Positions 17,117 through 25,058 of a stretch of 64,000 nt of DNA are shown piece after piece; position 1 is the first letter of the stretch; every line of letters begins with the position of its first letter. Origin of the DNA: Streptomyces sp. Act143 (GTDB taxonomy: Bacteria; Actinomycetota; Actinomycetes; Streptomycetales; Streptomycetaceae); assembly GCF_003143935.1 (NCBI RefSeq), contig NZ_QFRX01000001.1:7351400-7415399 (forward strand), given 5' to 3'. The notes beneath the pieces were generated by a model. That model had not been told where the DNA came from. It ran no database searches and was given only the letters and a program-made list of their open reading frames with translations. The translations under genes were made by a program, and so were the position numbers.

Positions 17117-17731
17117 ATGAGCCTCGCCTTCCTCCTCACCACCCTCGTCGTGGTCGCCACCCCCGGTACCGGCGTCGTCTGCACCCTCGCCGCCGGGCTC
17201 TCCCGAGGCCGCCGCGCGAGCGTCGTCGCCGCCTTCGCCTGCACGCTCGGGATCGTGCCGCACGTCCTGGCCACCGTCACCGGCCTCGCCGCGCTGCTGA
17301 ACGCCAGTGCCACCGCCTTCCAGGTCCTCAAGTACGCCGGTGTCGCCTATCTGCTGTGGATGGCGTGGACGAGCCTGCGCGACCGGGACACGATCACCGT
17401 CGAGCGGGATGCCGACGCGCCCGCCTCCGCGGGCCGGGTGATCGTCCGCGGGGTGCTGATCAACCTCCTCAACCCGAAGCTGACGATCTTCTTCTTCGCG
17501 TTCCTGCCGCAGTTCGTGAGCACGAGCGAACCGCACGCGCTGCCGCGGATGCTGTTGCTCAGCGGGTTCTTCATGCTGGCGACCTTCGTGGTCTTCGCCG
17601 CTTACGGGGTGCTCGCGGCCTCGGTCCGCAGCCATGTGATCTCCCGGCCGCGGGTGATGGCCTGGCTGCGGCGGAGCTTCGCCGGGTCCTTCGTGCTGCT
17701 GGGGGCGAAGCTGGCCACAGCCGACAGGTGA
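17117..17731 (+). CDS. LysE/RhtB family exporter
   Basis: A 204-residue membrane protein with six predicted helices. The family signature is seen at T-P-G-T-G-V in helix 1 (residues 14-19), and in N-L-L-N-P-K-L-T-I-F-F-F-A-F-L-P-Q-F. LysE/RhtB proteins export amino acids or related metabolites; the substrate here is unknown. GGAGG ends one base before the ATG, which is unusually close. A perfect 18-bp inverted repeat lies just upstream and a 7-bp repeat array begins inside the last codons. Confidence 0.85.
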   Translation: MSLAFLLTTLVVVATPGTGVVCTLAAGLSRGRRASVVAAFACTLGIVPHVLATVTGLAALLNASATAFQVLKYAGVAYLLWMAWTSLRDRDTITVERDADAPASAGRVIVRGVLINLLNPKLTIFFFAFLPQFVSTSEPHALPRMLLLSGFFMLATFVVFAAYGVLAASVRSHVISRPRVMAWLRRSFAGSFVLLGAKLATADR

Positions 17732-17826
17732 CGGGTGGCGGATGACAAGTGACAGATGGCAGGCGACAGCTGACGGGTGGCAGCTGACGACTGACAGGTG
17801 GCGACTGGCAGGTGACAGATGACAGA
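17722..17826 (+). repeat. Heptameric tandem array, 15 units of TGRCRGN type
   Basis: Fifteen contiguous 7-bp units run without a gap: CGACAGG, TGACGGG, TGGCGGA, TGACAAG, TGACAGA, TGGCAGG, and so on, ending TGACAGA TGACAGA. The consensus is TGACAGG/A. The array starts inside the last codons of the LysE gene (its stop TGA opens unit 2), and its last two units form the left arm of the inverted repeat before the aldo-keto reductase. Confidence 0.9.
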
Positions 17827-17848
17827 TATTGAAATCTGTCATCTGTCA
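17813..17848. promoter_or_regulatory. 15-bp inverted repeat before the aldo-keto reductase
   Basis: TGACAGATGACAGAT (17813-17827), a 6-nt spacer ATTGAA, then the exact reverse complement (17834-17848). Each arm is itself two TGACAGA-type units. It ends 16 nt before the reductase ATG. It is a good candidate operator for the TetR protein encoded downstream, and would also form a strong hairpin at the end of the LysE transcript. Confidence 0.7.
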
Positions 17849-17864
17849 TGTCAGGCTGGATCGC

Positions 17865-18887
17865 ATGACGACACAGACCCCCCGCACCGCCCGCCCCCTC
17901 GGCGCCACCGGCCCCCAGGTCTTCCCTCTCGGCCTCGGCTGCATGGGCATGTCCGCGCTGTACGGCCACGCCGACCGCGCCGAGTCGATCGCCACGATCC
18001 ACGCCGCCCTGGAAGCGGGCGTGACCCTGCTCGACACCGGCGACTTCTACGGCATGGGCCACAACGAGATGCTGATCGGCGAGGCCCTGCGCAGCGCCCC
18101 CGCCGCCCGCCGCGAACAGGCGCTGACCAGCGTGAAGTTCGGCGCGCTGCGCGGCCCCGACGGCTCCTGGACGGGCTACGACGGCCGCCCCGCCGCCGTG
18201 AAGACCTTCGCCGCCTACTCGCTCCAGCGCCTCGGCGTCGACCACATCGACGTCTACCGGATCGCCCGCCTCGACCCGGACGTGCCGATCGAGGAGACGG
18301 TCGGCGCGATCACCGACCTCATCGAGCAGGGTTACGTCCGGCACGTCGGCCTCAGCGAGGTCGGCGCCGAGACGATCCGCCGGGCCGCCGCCACCGCCCC
18401 GATCGCCGACCTCCAGATCGAGTACTCGCTGATCAGCCGCGGCGTCGAGGAGTCGATCCTGCCGACCACCCGGGAACTGGGCATCTCCGTCACGGCGTAC
18501 GGCGTGCTCTCCCGCGGTCTGATCTCCGGGCACCTCGGCCGGGACCGGCGGTTCGCCGCCGACGACTTCCGGCAGCACTCGCCCCGCTTCCAGGGCGAGA
18601 ACCTCCAGCACAACCTCGACCTGGTCGAAGCCCTGCGCAAGGTCGCCGAGCAGAAGGACGTCAGCGTCGCCCAGCTCGCCATCGCCTGGGTGCTGTCCCG
18701 CGGCGACGACATCGTGCCGCTGATCGGCGCCCGCACCCGGGAGCGGCTCGCGGAATCGCTGGGTGCCCTGGACGTCGTCCTGGACGCGGCCGACCTCGCG
18801 GTGATCGAGGAGGCCGTGCCGGCGGGCGCCGCGGCCGGCGGGCGCTACGCGGAGGCGCAGCTGGCCCACCTCGACAGCGAGCGCTGA
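17865..18887 (+). CDS. Aldo-keto reductase with altered catalytic tetrad
   Basis: A 340-residue NADPH-dependent (alpha/beta)8 oxidoreductase related to AKR13-type enzymes. Visible: G-L-G-C-M-G-M-S, the tetrad Asp and Tyr in D-T-G-D-F-Y-G, and Lys in S-V-K-F-G. The position normally occupied by the tetrad His (Y-x-x-H-R-x-D-P) reads Y-R-I-A-R-L-D-P, so His is replaced by Ala. The C-terminal I-G-A-R-T-R-E-R-L cofactor loop is intact. A TetR gene follows after 26 nt on the same strand and probably controls it. Confidence 0.85.
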   Translation: MTTQTPRTARPLGATGPQVFPLGLGCMGMSALYGHADRAESIATIHAALEAGVTLLDTGDFYGMGHNEMLIGEALRSAPAARREQALTSVKFGALRGPDGSWTGYDGRPAAVKTFAAYSLQRLGVDHIDVYRIARLDPDVPIEETVGAITDLIEQGYVRHVGLSEVGAETIRRAAATAPIADLQIEYSLISRGVEESILPTTRELGISVTAYGVLSRGLISGHLGRDRRFAADDFRQHSPRFQGENLQHNLDLVEALRKVAEQKDVSVAQLAIAWVLSRGDDIVPLIGARTRERLAESLGALDVVLDAADLAVIEEAVPAGAAAGGRYAEAQLAHLDSER

Positions 18888-18900
18888 ACCCGGCGCCGGG

Positions 18901-18906
18901 TACGGT
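18901..18906 (+). promoter_or_regulatory. Candidate -10 (TACGGT) for a leaderless TetR gene
   Basis: TACGGT ends 7 nt before the ATG at 18914, with no ribosome-binding site between. The regulator may thus be transcribed separately from the reductase before it. Confidence 0.4.
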
Positions 18907-18913
18907 CTCCTCC

Positions 18914-19501
18914 ATGGCCCCGACCAGCGAAACCCTGACCGCCGAGCGCATCCTCGAAGCCACCGAGGAGGTGCTGCGCCGCCACGGCCCGGCCAAGGCC
19001 ACCGTGGTCGACGTGGCACGGGCGCTCGGCGTCAGCCACGGCAGCGTCTACCGGCACTTCCGCACCAAGGCGGTCCTCCGGGAGGCGGTGACCAAGCGCT
19101 GGCTGGACCGCACGACGGCCGCCCTGTCCGGCATCGTCGCCGAGGACGCCGACCCGGAGACCCGGCTGCGCCACTGGCTCGCCGCCCTCTTCGCGGCCAA
19201 GCGCCGCAAGGCCGGCGACGACCCCGAGCTGTTCGCGACCTACACCGTCCTGACGACGGAGAACGGCGAGGCGGTCAACGCCCATCTCGCCGATCTCACC
19301 GGCCAGTTGGCCAGGATCGTCCAGGACGGCGTCGACACAGGCACCTTCACCGCCGCCGACCCCGAGGCCGCCGCCCGCGCCGTCTTCCACGCCACGGGCC
19401 GCTTCCACGACCCCGGTTACGCCCCCGCCTGGCAACGACCGGACATCCAGAGCGACTTCGACGCGGTCGTGGACCTCCTGGTGCGCGGGCTGCGACCCTA
19501 G
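18914..19501 (+). CDS. TetR family transcriptional regulator
   Basis: A 195-residue regulator. The N-terminal helix-turn-helix reads A-T-V-V-D-V-A-R-A-L-G-V-S-H-G-S-V-Y-R-H-F (about residues 35-56), the standard TetR core, followed by an all-helical ligand-binding domain with a Y-A-P-A-W-Q C-terminal segment. It is co-directional with the aldo-keto reductase; the TGACAGA-based inverted repeat in front of that gene is a candidate binding site. Its stop overlaps the convergent small gene by 4 nt. Confidence 0.88.
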   Translation: MAPTSETLTAERILEATEEVLRRHGPAKATVVDVARALGVSHGSVYRHFRTKAVLREAVTKRWLDRTTAALSGIVAEDADPETRLRHWLAALFAAKRRKAGDDPELFATYTVLTTENGEAVNAHLADLTGQLARIVQDGVDTGTFTAADPEAAARAVFHATGRFHDPGYAPAWQRPDIQSDFDAVVDLLVRGLRP

Positions 19502-19704
19502 TCTCTCCGGGGATTCACCGTCGCCTGGTGGGCCTCCGCCAGGTGTTCCTCCGCCTTCAGCCAGGGCAGGAACTGCGCGGGCCTGCGCCAGCCGCAGGTG
19601 TCGCATCTGATCGTGCGTTGCGGGCCTCTGCGCAGCACTTGGACGACGTGCTCGCGCCCGTGCTGGTCCCAGCGGCTCACCCTGCTCGTGTTGGTCTGCA
19701 CCAT
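19498..19704 (-). CDS. Small zinc-finger-like protein (68 aa)
   Basis: A 68-residue basic protein beginning M-V-Q-T-N-T-S-R-V-S-R-W-D. It contains I-R-C-D-T-C-G-W-R and, further on, E-E-H-L-A-E-A-H, so C-x2-C and H-x4-H could bind one zinc ion in C2H2 manner. Possible nucleic-acid or protein binding is inferred only from this motif. It overlaps the end of the TetR gene in convergent orientation. An in-frame ATG at 19764 would add 20 hydrophobic and basic residues and seems less likely. Confidence 0.6.
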   Translation of the reverse strand: MVQTNTSRVSRWDQHGREHVVQVLRRGPQRTIRCDTCGWRRPAQFLPWLKAEEHLAEAHQATVNPRRD

Positions 19705-19791
19705 GACGCCTCGCCTCCGGGGAGGAGTGTGCAGCAAGAACAACATCAACAGGAGCCTCTTCACCGCCGGTTCGCCGAGGCGTGCACCGGC

Positions 19792-21222
19792 TCAGCCGAC
19801 GGTCCGCGGCAGCCGCAGGCTCAGCACGCCCGTCAGGGCCACGCCCGCCAGCTGCACCAGCAGCGTGGTGGCCAGGGCGTCGCGCATGCCCAGGGCCGGG
19901 ATCAGGGAGAGGAACAGGGTGCCGAGGGTGGCCACGCCCAGCGCCAGCGAGGACTGCTGAGTGGTGATCATCACGCCGCTGCCCACGCCCGCCCGCGCGG
20001 CCGGCACCTCGGAGAGCACGATCCGGAAGATCACGGGGAGCTGGAGCGCCTGGCCCGCGCCCGCGATCGCCGCACCGGGCAGCAGCTCGACCAGACCGAG
20101 GTCCGGCCAGGAGCGCCAGGCCGCCAGCGCCATCAGGGCCACCCCGACCGCCTGGATCACCGCACCGGCGGTGACGACCCGCGTGCCGTACTTCGCGACC
20201 AGCCGCGGACCGGCGAGCGAGGTGAAGAAGAACACCACCGCCATGGGAGCGAGGGCGAGCCCGGCCTTGACGGGCCCCAGTCCGGCACCGCGCTGCAACG
20301 CCACCGCGATCACGAACATGAAGCCGCTGAACCCGATCGAGAACGGCACGATCATCACGAGCCCGCGCCGCAGCGACACCAGCCGGAACAGGCTCGGCGG
20401 GACGAGGGGCGTACGGCCCCGCCGGTCCGCGCGGCGCTCCACCGCCCAGAACGCCGCCGCCGCGAACGGGAACGCCACCAGCGACAGCCACGTCCACAGC
20501 GGCCAGCCCGCCGCCCGGCCCTCGGTCAGCGGGGCCAGCAGGGCGAGCAGCGACACGGCCAGCAGGACGGTGCCGGGTCCGTCCACCGGCTCCGGATGCT
20601 GGGAGCGGGTCTCGGGCACGGCACGGGCGGCGAGGACCAGGCCGAGGACGACGACCGGGACGTTGACGAGGAAGACCGAGCGCCAGCCGGTGCCCGCGAT
20701 GTCCGCGGCGACGAGGACACCGCCGAGGATCTGGCCCGCGACCATGGACAGGCCCGCCGTGGCGCCGTACAGCCCCATGGCCTTGGCGCGGCGCGGTCCG
20801 GCGGTCGCCGCCTGGATGGTGGCCAGCACCTGCGGCAGCATCGCGGCCGACGCGGCGCCCTGCGCGACCCGGGCGGCGACCAGGGTCCACGCGGTCGGCG
20901 CGAGCCCGCAGACCAGCGAGGTCAGTCCGAAGGCCGCCATGCCGCCGAGGAAGAGCCGGCGCCGGCCGAAGAGGTCGCCCAGCCGGCCGCCCAGGACGAG
21001 CAGCACGGCGTACGCCAACCCGTAACCGGACACGACGAGTTCGAGGACCGACTCGCTCGCCGAGAGGTCCCGGCCGATGGTGGGCAGGGCGACGTTGACG
21101 ATGAAGAAGTCGATGAGCGGCAGTGCTGCGCCGAGCAGCACCGTGAAGAGTCCGAGGCCGCCGAGCACCGGGGGCGCGGCGGGGGTGCGGAGGTGACGTG
21201 AGGTGATGGTTTCGGTGGTCAC
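19792..21222 (-). CDS. MFS exporter, DHA2 (drug:proton antiporter) type
   Basis: A 476-residue transporter with about 14 membrane segments. Motif A is G-R-L-G-D-L-F-G-R-R-R (about residues 80-90) and motif C-like Gly/Pro-rich helices follow. DHA2 proteins expel drugs or toxic metabolites using the proton gradient. It is divergent from an MmyB-like regulator, with CTGGTAC-based sites between the two starts, so substrate-responsive control is likely. The substrate is unknown. Confidence 0.85.
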   Translation of the reverse strand: MTTETITSRHLRTPAAPPVLGGLGLFTVLLGAALPLIDFFIVNVALPTIGRDLSASESVLELVVSGYGLAYAVLLVLGGRLGDLFGRRRLFLGGMAAFGLTSLVCGLAPTAWTLVAARVAQGAASAAMLPQVLATIQAATAGPRRAKAMGLYGATAGLSMVAGQILGGVLVAADIAGTGWRSVFLVNVPVVVLGLVLAARAVPETRSQHPEPVDGPGTVLLAVSLLALLAPLTEGRAAGWPLWTWLSLVAFPFAAAAFWAVERRADRRGRTPLVPPSLFRLVSLRRGLVMIVPFSIGFSGFMFVIAVALQRGAGLGPVKAGLALAPMAVVFFFTSLAGPRLVAKYGTRVVTAGAVIQAVGVALMALAAWRSWPDLGLVELLPGAAIAGAGQALQLPVIFRIVLSEVPAARAGVGSGVMITTQQSSLALGVATLGTLFLSLIPALGMRDALATTLLVQLAGVALTGVLSLRLPRTVG

Positions 21223-21249
21223 GCACCCCAGCCTCCGGCCGCCCCCAGA

Positions 21250-21281
21250 CTGGTACCAGAGTGTCTTTATCCTGGTACAAG
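21250..21281. promoter_or_regulatory. Paired CTGGTAC sites between MFS and MmyB-like genes
   Basis: A perfect 10-bp palindrome CTGGTACCAG (21250-21259) is followed by CTGGTACAAG starting at 21272. The starts are exactly 22 bp apart, so both sites face the same side of the helix. A further GTACCTGG-like half lies at 21284-21291. The divergent regulator is the natural candidate to bind here. Confidence 0.55.
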
Positions 21282-21323
21282 GAGTACCTGGAAACAGGGT
21301 CCGCCGGGCGGCAGGCTGGAGGC

Positions 21324-22232
21324 ATGACGACGATGGCCGAGGTGACGGCGACGGCCCCCGCCGCGGGCGGCACGACAGGCGCCGCGGAGGTGCGGCGGCA
21401 CGAACTGGCCGCCTTCCTGCGGCACCGCCGTGAGCACATCAGCCCCGAACAGGTCGGCCTGCCCCGGGGCCGCCGGCGCCGCACCCCCGGGCTGCGCCGC
21501 GAGGAGGTCGCCCACCTCTCCGCGGTGGGCGTGACCTGGTACACGTGGCTGGAGCAGGCGCGGGACATCCAGGTCTCCGTGCAGGTCCTGGACGCGCTGG
21601 CCCGCACGCTGCTGCTGGACCCGAACGAGCGCGCCCACCTCTTCCAGCTCGCCGGCGCGGTCGACCCGACCCCGGCGACCAGCTGCCCGTCCGTCACGCC
21701 CGCGATCCGCCACGTCCTGGAACAACTGGAGCCCATCCCGGCCTGCGTGCAGAACAGCCGGTACGACATCCTCGCCTACAACCGCACGTACGGTCTGCTG
21801 CTCTGCGACCTGGACGCGGTGCCCGCCGAGGACCGCAACTGCCTGATCCTCTCCTACACGCACGAGCCGTGGCGCTCCTCGATCGTGCACCTCGAACAGA
21901 CCCAGCGCCTCATGGCCGCCCGCTTCCGCGCCACCATGGCCGGCCACCTCGGCGAGCCCGCCTGGAAGATGCTCCTCCAGCGGCTGCGCACCGAGTCCCC
22001 GGAGTTCTGCGAGGCCTGGGAGCGGCACGAGGTGGGCGCCCACCTCAGCAAGCGCAAGGAGTTCCTCAACCGGTACGTGGGCCCGGTCGCGGTGCACCAC
22101 ACCGACATGTGGCTGGGTCCGGAGGCCGGGCCGCGCATGGTGACGTACGTGCCCGCGGACGAGGAGTCCCGGGAGCGGCTGGAGCGGCTGCACGCGATCG
22201 CGCGGGAACGGGCGCCGATGCCCGGCGCCTGA
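21324..22232 (+). CDS. MmyB-like helix-turn-helix regulator
   Basis: A 302-residue regulator of the XRE/MmyB type. The DNA-binding part contains L-R-H-R-R-E, R-R-R-R-T-P-G-L-R-R-E-E-V-A and G-V-T-W-Y-T-W-L-E-Q-A-R. The C-terminal MmyB-like ligand-binding domain (about 110-300) is a PAS-like fold that in relatives binds fatty acids or similar molecules. In streptomycetes these regulators usually sit divergent from an oxidoreductase or exporter; here it is a DHA2 exporter. Confidence 0.85.
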   Translation: MTTMAEVTATAPAAGGTTGAAEVRRHELAAFLRHRREHISPEQVGLPRGRRRRTPGLRREEVAHLSAVGVTWYTWLEQARDIQVSVQVLDALARTLLLDPNERAHLFQLAGAVDPTPATSCPSVTPAIRHVLEQLEPIPACVQNSRYDILAYNRTYGLLLCDLDAVPAEDRNCLILSYTHEPWRSSIVHLEQTQRLMAARFRATMAGHLGEPAWKMLLQRLRTESPEFCEAWERHEVGAHLSKRKEFLNRYVGPVAVHHTDMWLGPEAGPRMVTYVPADEESRERLERLHAIARERAPMPGA

Positions 22233-22244
22233 GGCGACAGGCGC

Positions 22245-23690
22245 TCAGGCGGACACCCCCGCGGCCTCCCGCACCTCGGCGGACGACAGCCGCTCGGCCA
22301 CCCGTTCCGCACTGCGCCGGGCCCGCACCCCGCTGCTCAGCGCGCCCAGCAACAGCACGGCGAACCCGCACCCGGCCAGAATCCACCAGCCGGGCCCGGC
22401 GGCATCCACGAACGCGTCCTGGTACGACGACGACCCCACGCCCGCGGCCAGCACCGCGCCGATCACCGCGACCCCGAGCGTCTGCCCCAGCTGCCGGCTG
22501 GTGGAGGCCACCGCCGCCGCCACTCCCGCCTGGGCCCGCGGCATCCCGGACACCGCCGTGTTGGTGATCGGCGCGTTCACGAACCCGAAGCCGATGCCGA
22601 ACAGGACGTATCCGAGGAAGAGGGTGACGTTCGAGGTCTCCGCGTCGAACGCCGCGAACATCACCCCGCTCGACGTCATCGCGAACCCGGCGACCAGCAG
22701 CGAGAACCGCGGCCCCCGGTTCCCCACCAGCCGACCCGACAGCGGCGCGCAGAGGAACGTCGGCACCGCCATCGGCAGCATCCACAGGCCCGCGTGCAGG
22801 GCGTCCAGACCGCGGACGTTCTGGAGGTACAGCGTCGACAGGAAGAGGAACCCGCCCAGCCCCGCGAACGCGCTGATCGCGATCACCGTGGCGCCGCTGA
22901 ACGGCACCGAGCGGAAGAACCGCAGGTCGATGAGGGGCTCGGCGCGCCGGGGCTCGTACCAGAGGATGCCCAGCAGCGCGGCCAGGGCCAGGACCGCGTA
23001 CGGCAGCGTCGAGGCGAACCCGGCGTTCGGGGCCTCGATGATCGCGTAGGTCAGCGAGCCGAACAGCACGATCACCAGGAACTGGCCCAGCGGGTCGGGT
23101 CGCTTGGCCCGCGGAGCGCGGGACTCGGGCACGAAGCGGAGCGTCAGGAGGAGGGCGGCGAGGCCGACCGGGAGGTTGATCCAGAAGATCGAGCGCCAGC
23201 CGACGGAGTCCACGAGCAGCCCGCCGACCAGTGGCCCCGCGGCCATGGAGATACCGACCACCGCGCCCCACGCGCCGATCGCGCGGGCGCGCTCGCGCGG
23301 GTCCGTGAAGGTGTTGGTGATGATCGACATGGCGACCGGGTTGAGCATCGAGCCGCCGACCGCCTGCACCATGCGGAAGGCGACGAGCGCCTCCAGGTTC
23401 GGGGCGAGGGAGCAGAGCACCGAGCCGGCCGTGAAGACGACCAGGCCCGCCATGAAGACGCGCCTGCGCCCGATCCGGTCGGCCGTCGACCCGGCCAGCA
23501 TCAGCAGCGAGGCCAGCACGAGGGTGTAGGCGTCGATCGTCCACTGGAGGCCTGATGTGGTGGCGTCGAGGTCGTGCTGCATGGACGGCAGGGCGACGTT
23601 CAGAACCGTGTTGTCGAGGCTCACGATCAGCAGGCTCATGCAGCAGATCGCGAGGACGAGGAGGCGTCGGCGATGGCTGAGCTCGGGCAT
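22245..23690 (-). CDS. MFS exporter, EmrB/QacA type
   Basis: A 481-residue, 14-helix drug:proton antiporter. Helix 1 carries L-D-N-T-V-L-N-V-A-L-P (motif D1 of the 14-TM family), motif A is G-S-T-A-D-R-I-G-R-R-R, and motif C-like G-P-L-V-G-G-L-L lies in helix 5. The C-terminus is cytoplasmic and charged. No regulator gene is adjacent. The upstream intergenic region holds the 11-bp array shared with dusB. Confidence 0.87.
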   Translation of the reverse strand: MPELSHRRRLLVLAICCMSLLIVSLDNTVLNVALPSMQHDLDATTSGLQWTIDAYTLVLASLLMLAGSTADRIGRRRVFMAGLVVFTAGSVLCSLAPNLEALVAFRMVQAVGGSMLNPVAMSIITNTFTDPRERARAIGAWGAVVGISMAAGPLVGGLLVDSVGWRSIFWINLPVGLAALLLTLRFVPESRAPRAKRPDPLGQFLVIVLFGSLTYAIIEAPNAGFASTLPYAVLALAALLGILWYEPRRAEPLIDLRFFRSVPFSGATVIAISAFAGLGGFLFLSTLYLQNVRGLDALHAGLWMLPMAVPTFLCAPLSGRLVGNRGPRFSLLVAGFAMTSSGVMFAAFDAETSNVTLFLGYVLFGIGFGFVNAPITNTAVSGMPRAQAGVAAAVASTSRQLGQTLGVAVIGAVLAAGVGSSSYQDAFVDAAGPGWWILAGCGFAVLLLGALSSGVRARRSAERVAERLSSAEVREAAGVSA

Positions 23691-23746
23691 GGGGTCCAGC
23701 GTACGCCGATTTCGATAGTGCGTCTAACTAATGGTCGTTACATGAT

Positions 23747-23868
23747 CGAGTGAGGGTCAAGCGAGAGTCAAGCGGGAAACGAGCTGGGGGCGAGCGGGAA
23801 TCGAGTGGGGGGCGAGCGGGAATCGAGTGGGGGGGCGAGCGGAAGGCGAGTGGGGATCGAGCGGAGGG
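23747..23868 (+). repeat. 11-bp tandem array, 11 units, CGAGYGGGRRN type
   Basis: Eleven abutting units: CGAGTGAGGGT, CAAGCGAGAGT, CAAGCGGGAAA, CGAGCTGGGGG, CGAGCGGGAAT, CGAGTGGGGGG, CGAGCGGGAAT, then a 12-bp unit with one extra G, then CGAGCGGAAGG, CGAGTGGGGAT and CGAGCGGAGGG. One unit is close to one helical turn, and the strand is strongly purine-rich. It lies between divergent MFS and dusB genes, ending 17 bp before the dusB -10-like hexamer. Confidence 0.9.
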
Positions 23869-23885
23869 CACTGCTCCTCGTACGC

Positions 23886-23891
23886 GACAAT
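23886..23891 (+). promoter_or_regulatory. Candidate -10 (GACAAT) for dusB
   Basis: GACAAT ends 6 nt before the dusB ATG, as at recO. A GGAG lies within the same few bases, so leaderless or very short-leader translation are both possible. Confidence 0.4.
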
Positions 23892-23897
23892 GGAGCA

Positions 23898-25052
23898 ATG
23901 TCCACGACCGCGCCCATGACCCGCACGCCCCTTCGGATCGGGCCGCACACCGTGCAGCCGCCCGTCGTCCTGGCCCCCATGGCCGGGATCACCAACGCGC
24001 CCTTCCGCACCCTGTGCAGGGAGTTCAGCGGGGGCAAGGGGCTGTTCGTCAGCGAGATGATCACGACGCGGGCGCTGGTCGAGCGCAACGAGAAGACCAT
24101 GCAGCTGATCCACTTCGACGAGAGCGAGAAGCCGCGCTCCATCCAGCTGTACGGCGTCGACCCGGCCACCGTCGGCAAGGCCGTCCGCATGATCGCGGAA
24201 GAGGGTCTCGCCGATCACATCGACCTGAACTTCGGCTGCCCGGTGCCGAAGGTGACCCGCAAGGGCGGCGGGTCCGCGCTGCCCTACAAGCGGCCGCTGC
24301 TGCGCGCGATCCTGCGGGAGGCCGTCTCGGGTGCCGGGGACCTGCCGGTCACCATGAAGATGCGCAAGGGCATCGACGACGACCACATCACCTACCTCGA
24401 CGCCGGGCGGATCGCCGTCGAGGAAGGCGTCACGGCCATCGCCCTGCACGGGCGTACGGCGGCGCAGCACTACGGCGGCACGGCGGACTGGGACGCCATC
24501 GCGCGCCTGAAGGAGCACGTGCCGGAGATCCCGGTCCTCGGGAACGGCGACATCTGGTCGGCGGAGGACGCGCTGCGGATGGTGCGCGAGACCGGCTGCG
24601 ACGGCGTCGTCGTGGGCCGCGGGTGCCTGGGGCGGCCGTGGCTGTTCGCGGACCTGGTGGCCGCGTTCGAGGGGCGTACGGAAAGCATCGCGCGTCCGTC
24701 GCTGCGTGAGGTGGCCGACATCATGGTCCGCCACGCCACCCTGCTCGGCGAGTGGATCGGTGACGAGTCCAAGGGCGTCGTCGACTTCCGCAAGCATGTC
24801 GCCTGGTACCTGAAGGGCTTCGCCGTCGGCAGCGAGATGCGCAAGCGGCTGGCGATCACGTCGTCGCTGGAGGAACTGCGCTCCGGACTGGACGAGTTGG
24901 ACCTCGACCAGCCGTGGCCGACGGGAGCGGACGGTCCCCGGGGGCGTACGTCCGGGAACAACCGGGTGGTCCTGCCGGACGGCTGGCTGAAGGACCCCTA
25001 CGACTGCGCGGGCGTGAGCGAGGACGCGGAGCTGGACACCTCCGGCGGCTGA
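23898..25052 (+). CDS. dusB: tRNA dihydrouridine synthase DusB
   Basis: An FMN-dependent, NADPH-driven enzyme (384 aa) that reduces specific uridines in tRNA. TIM-barrel motifs: V-L-A-P-M-A-G-I-T-N-A-P-F-R near the start, H-I-D-L-N-F-G-C-P-V-P-K-V (catalytic Cys) at about residues 109-121, A-L-H-G-R-T-A-A-Q-H-Y, and G-N-G-D-I-W with V-V-V-G-R-G-C-L-G-R-P for FMN phosphate binding. A C-terminal helical domain follows. Only 6 bp separate it from the convergent sulfatase-fold gene. Confidence 0.93.
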   Translation: MSTTAPMTRTPLRIGPHTVQPPVVLAPMAGITNAPFRTLCREFSGGKGLFVSEMITTRALVERNEKTMQLIHFDESEKPRSIQLYGVDPATVGKAVRMIAEEGLADHIDLNFGCPVPKVTRKGGGSALPYKRPLLRAILREAVSGAGDLPVTMKMRKGIDDDHITYLDAGRIAVEEGVTAIALHGRTAAQHYGGTADWDAIARLKEHVPEIPVLGNGDIWSAEDALRMVRETGCDGVVVGRGCLGRPWLFADLVAAFEGRTESIARPSLREVADIMVRHATLLGEWIGDESKGVVDFRKHVAWYLKGFAVGSEMRKRLAITSSLEELRSGLDELDLDQPWPTGADGPRGRTSGNNRVVLPDGWLKDPYDCAGVSEDAELDTSGG

Positions 25053-25058
25053 GCGGAG

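Noticed and set aside
17722..17826. CRISPR array
   Set aside because: Units are 7 bp and contiguous without spacers; no cas genes are present.
23747..23868. N-terminal extension of dusB through the 11-bp array
   Set aside because: An open frame runs through part of the array from 23805, but the translation is low-complexity; the conserved DusB sequence, GGAG and -10-like hexamer all fit the ATG at 23898.
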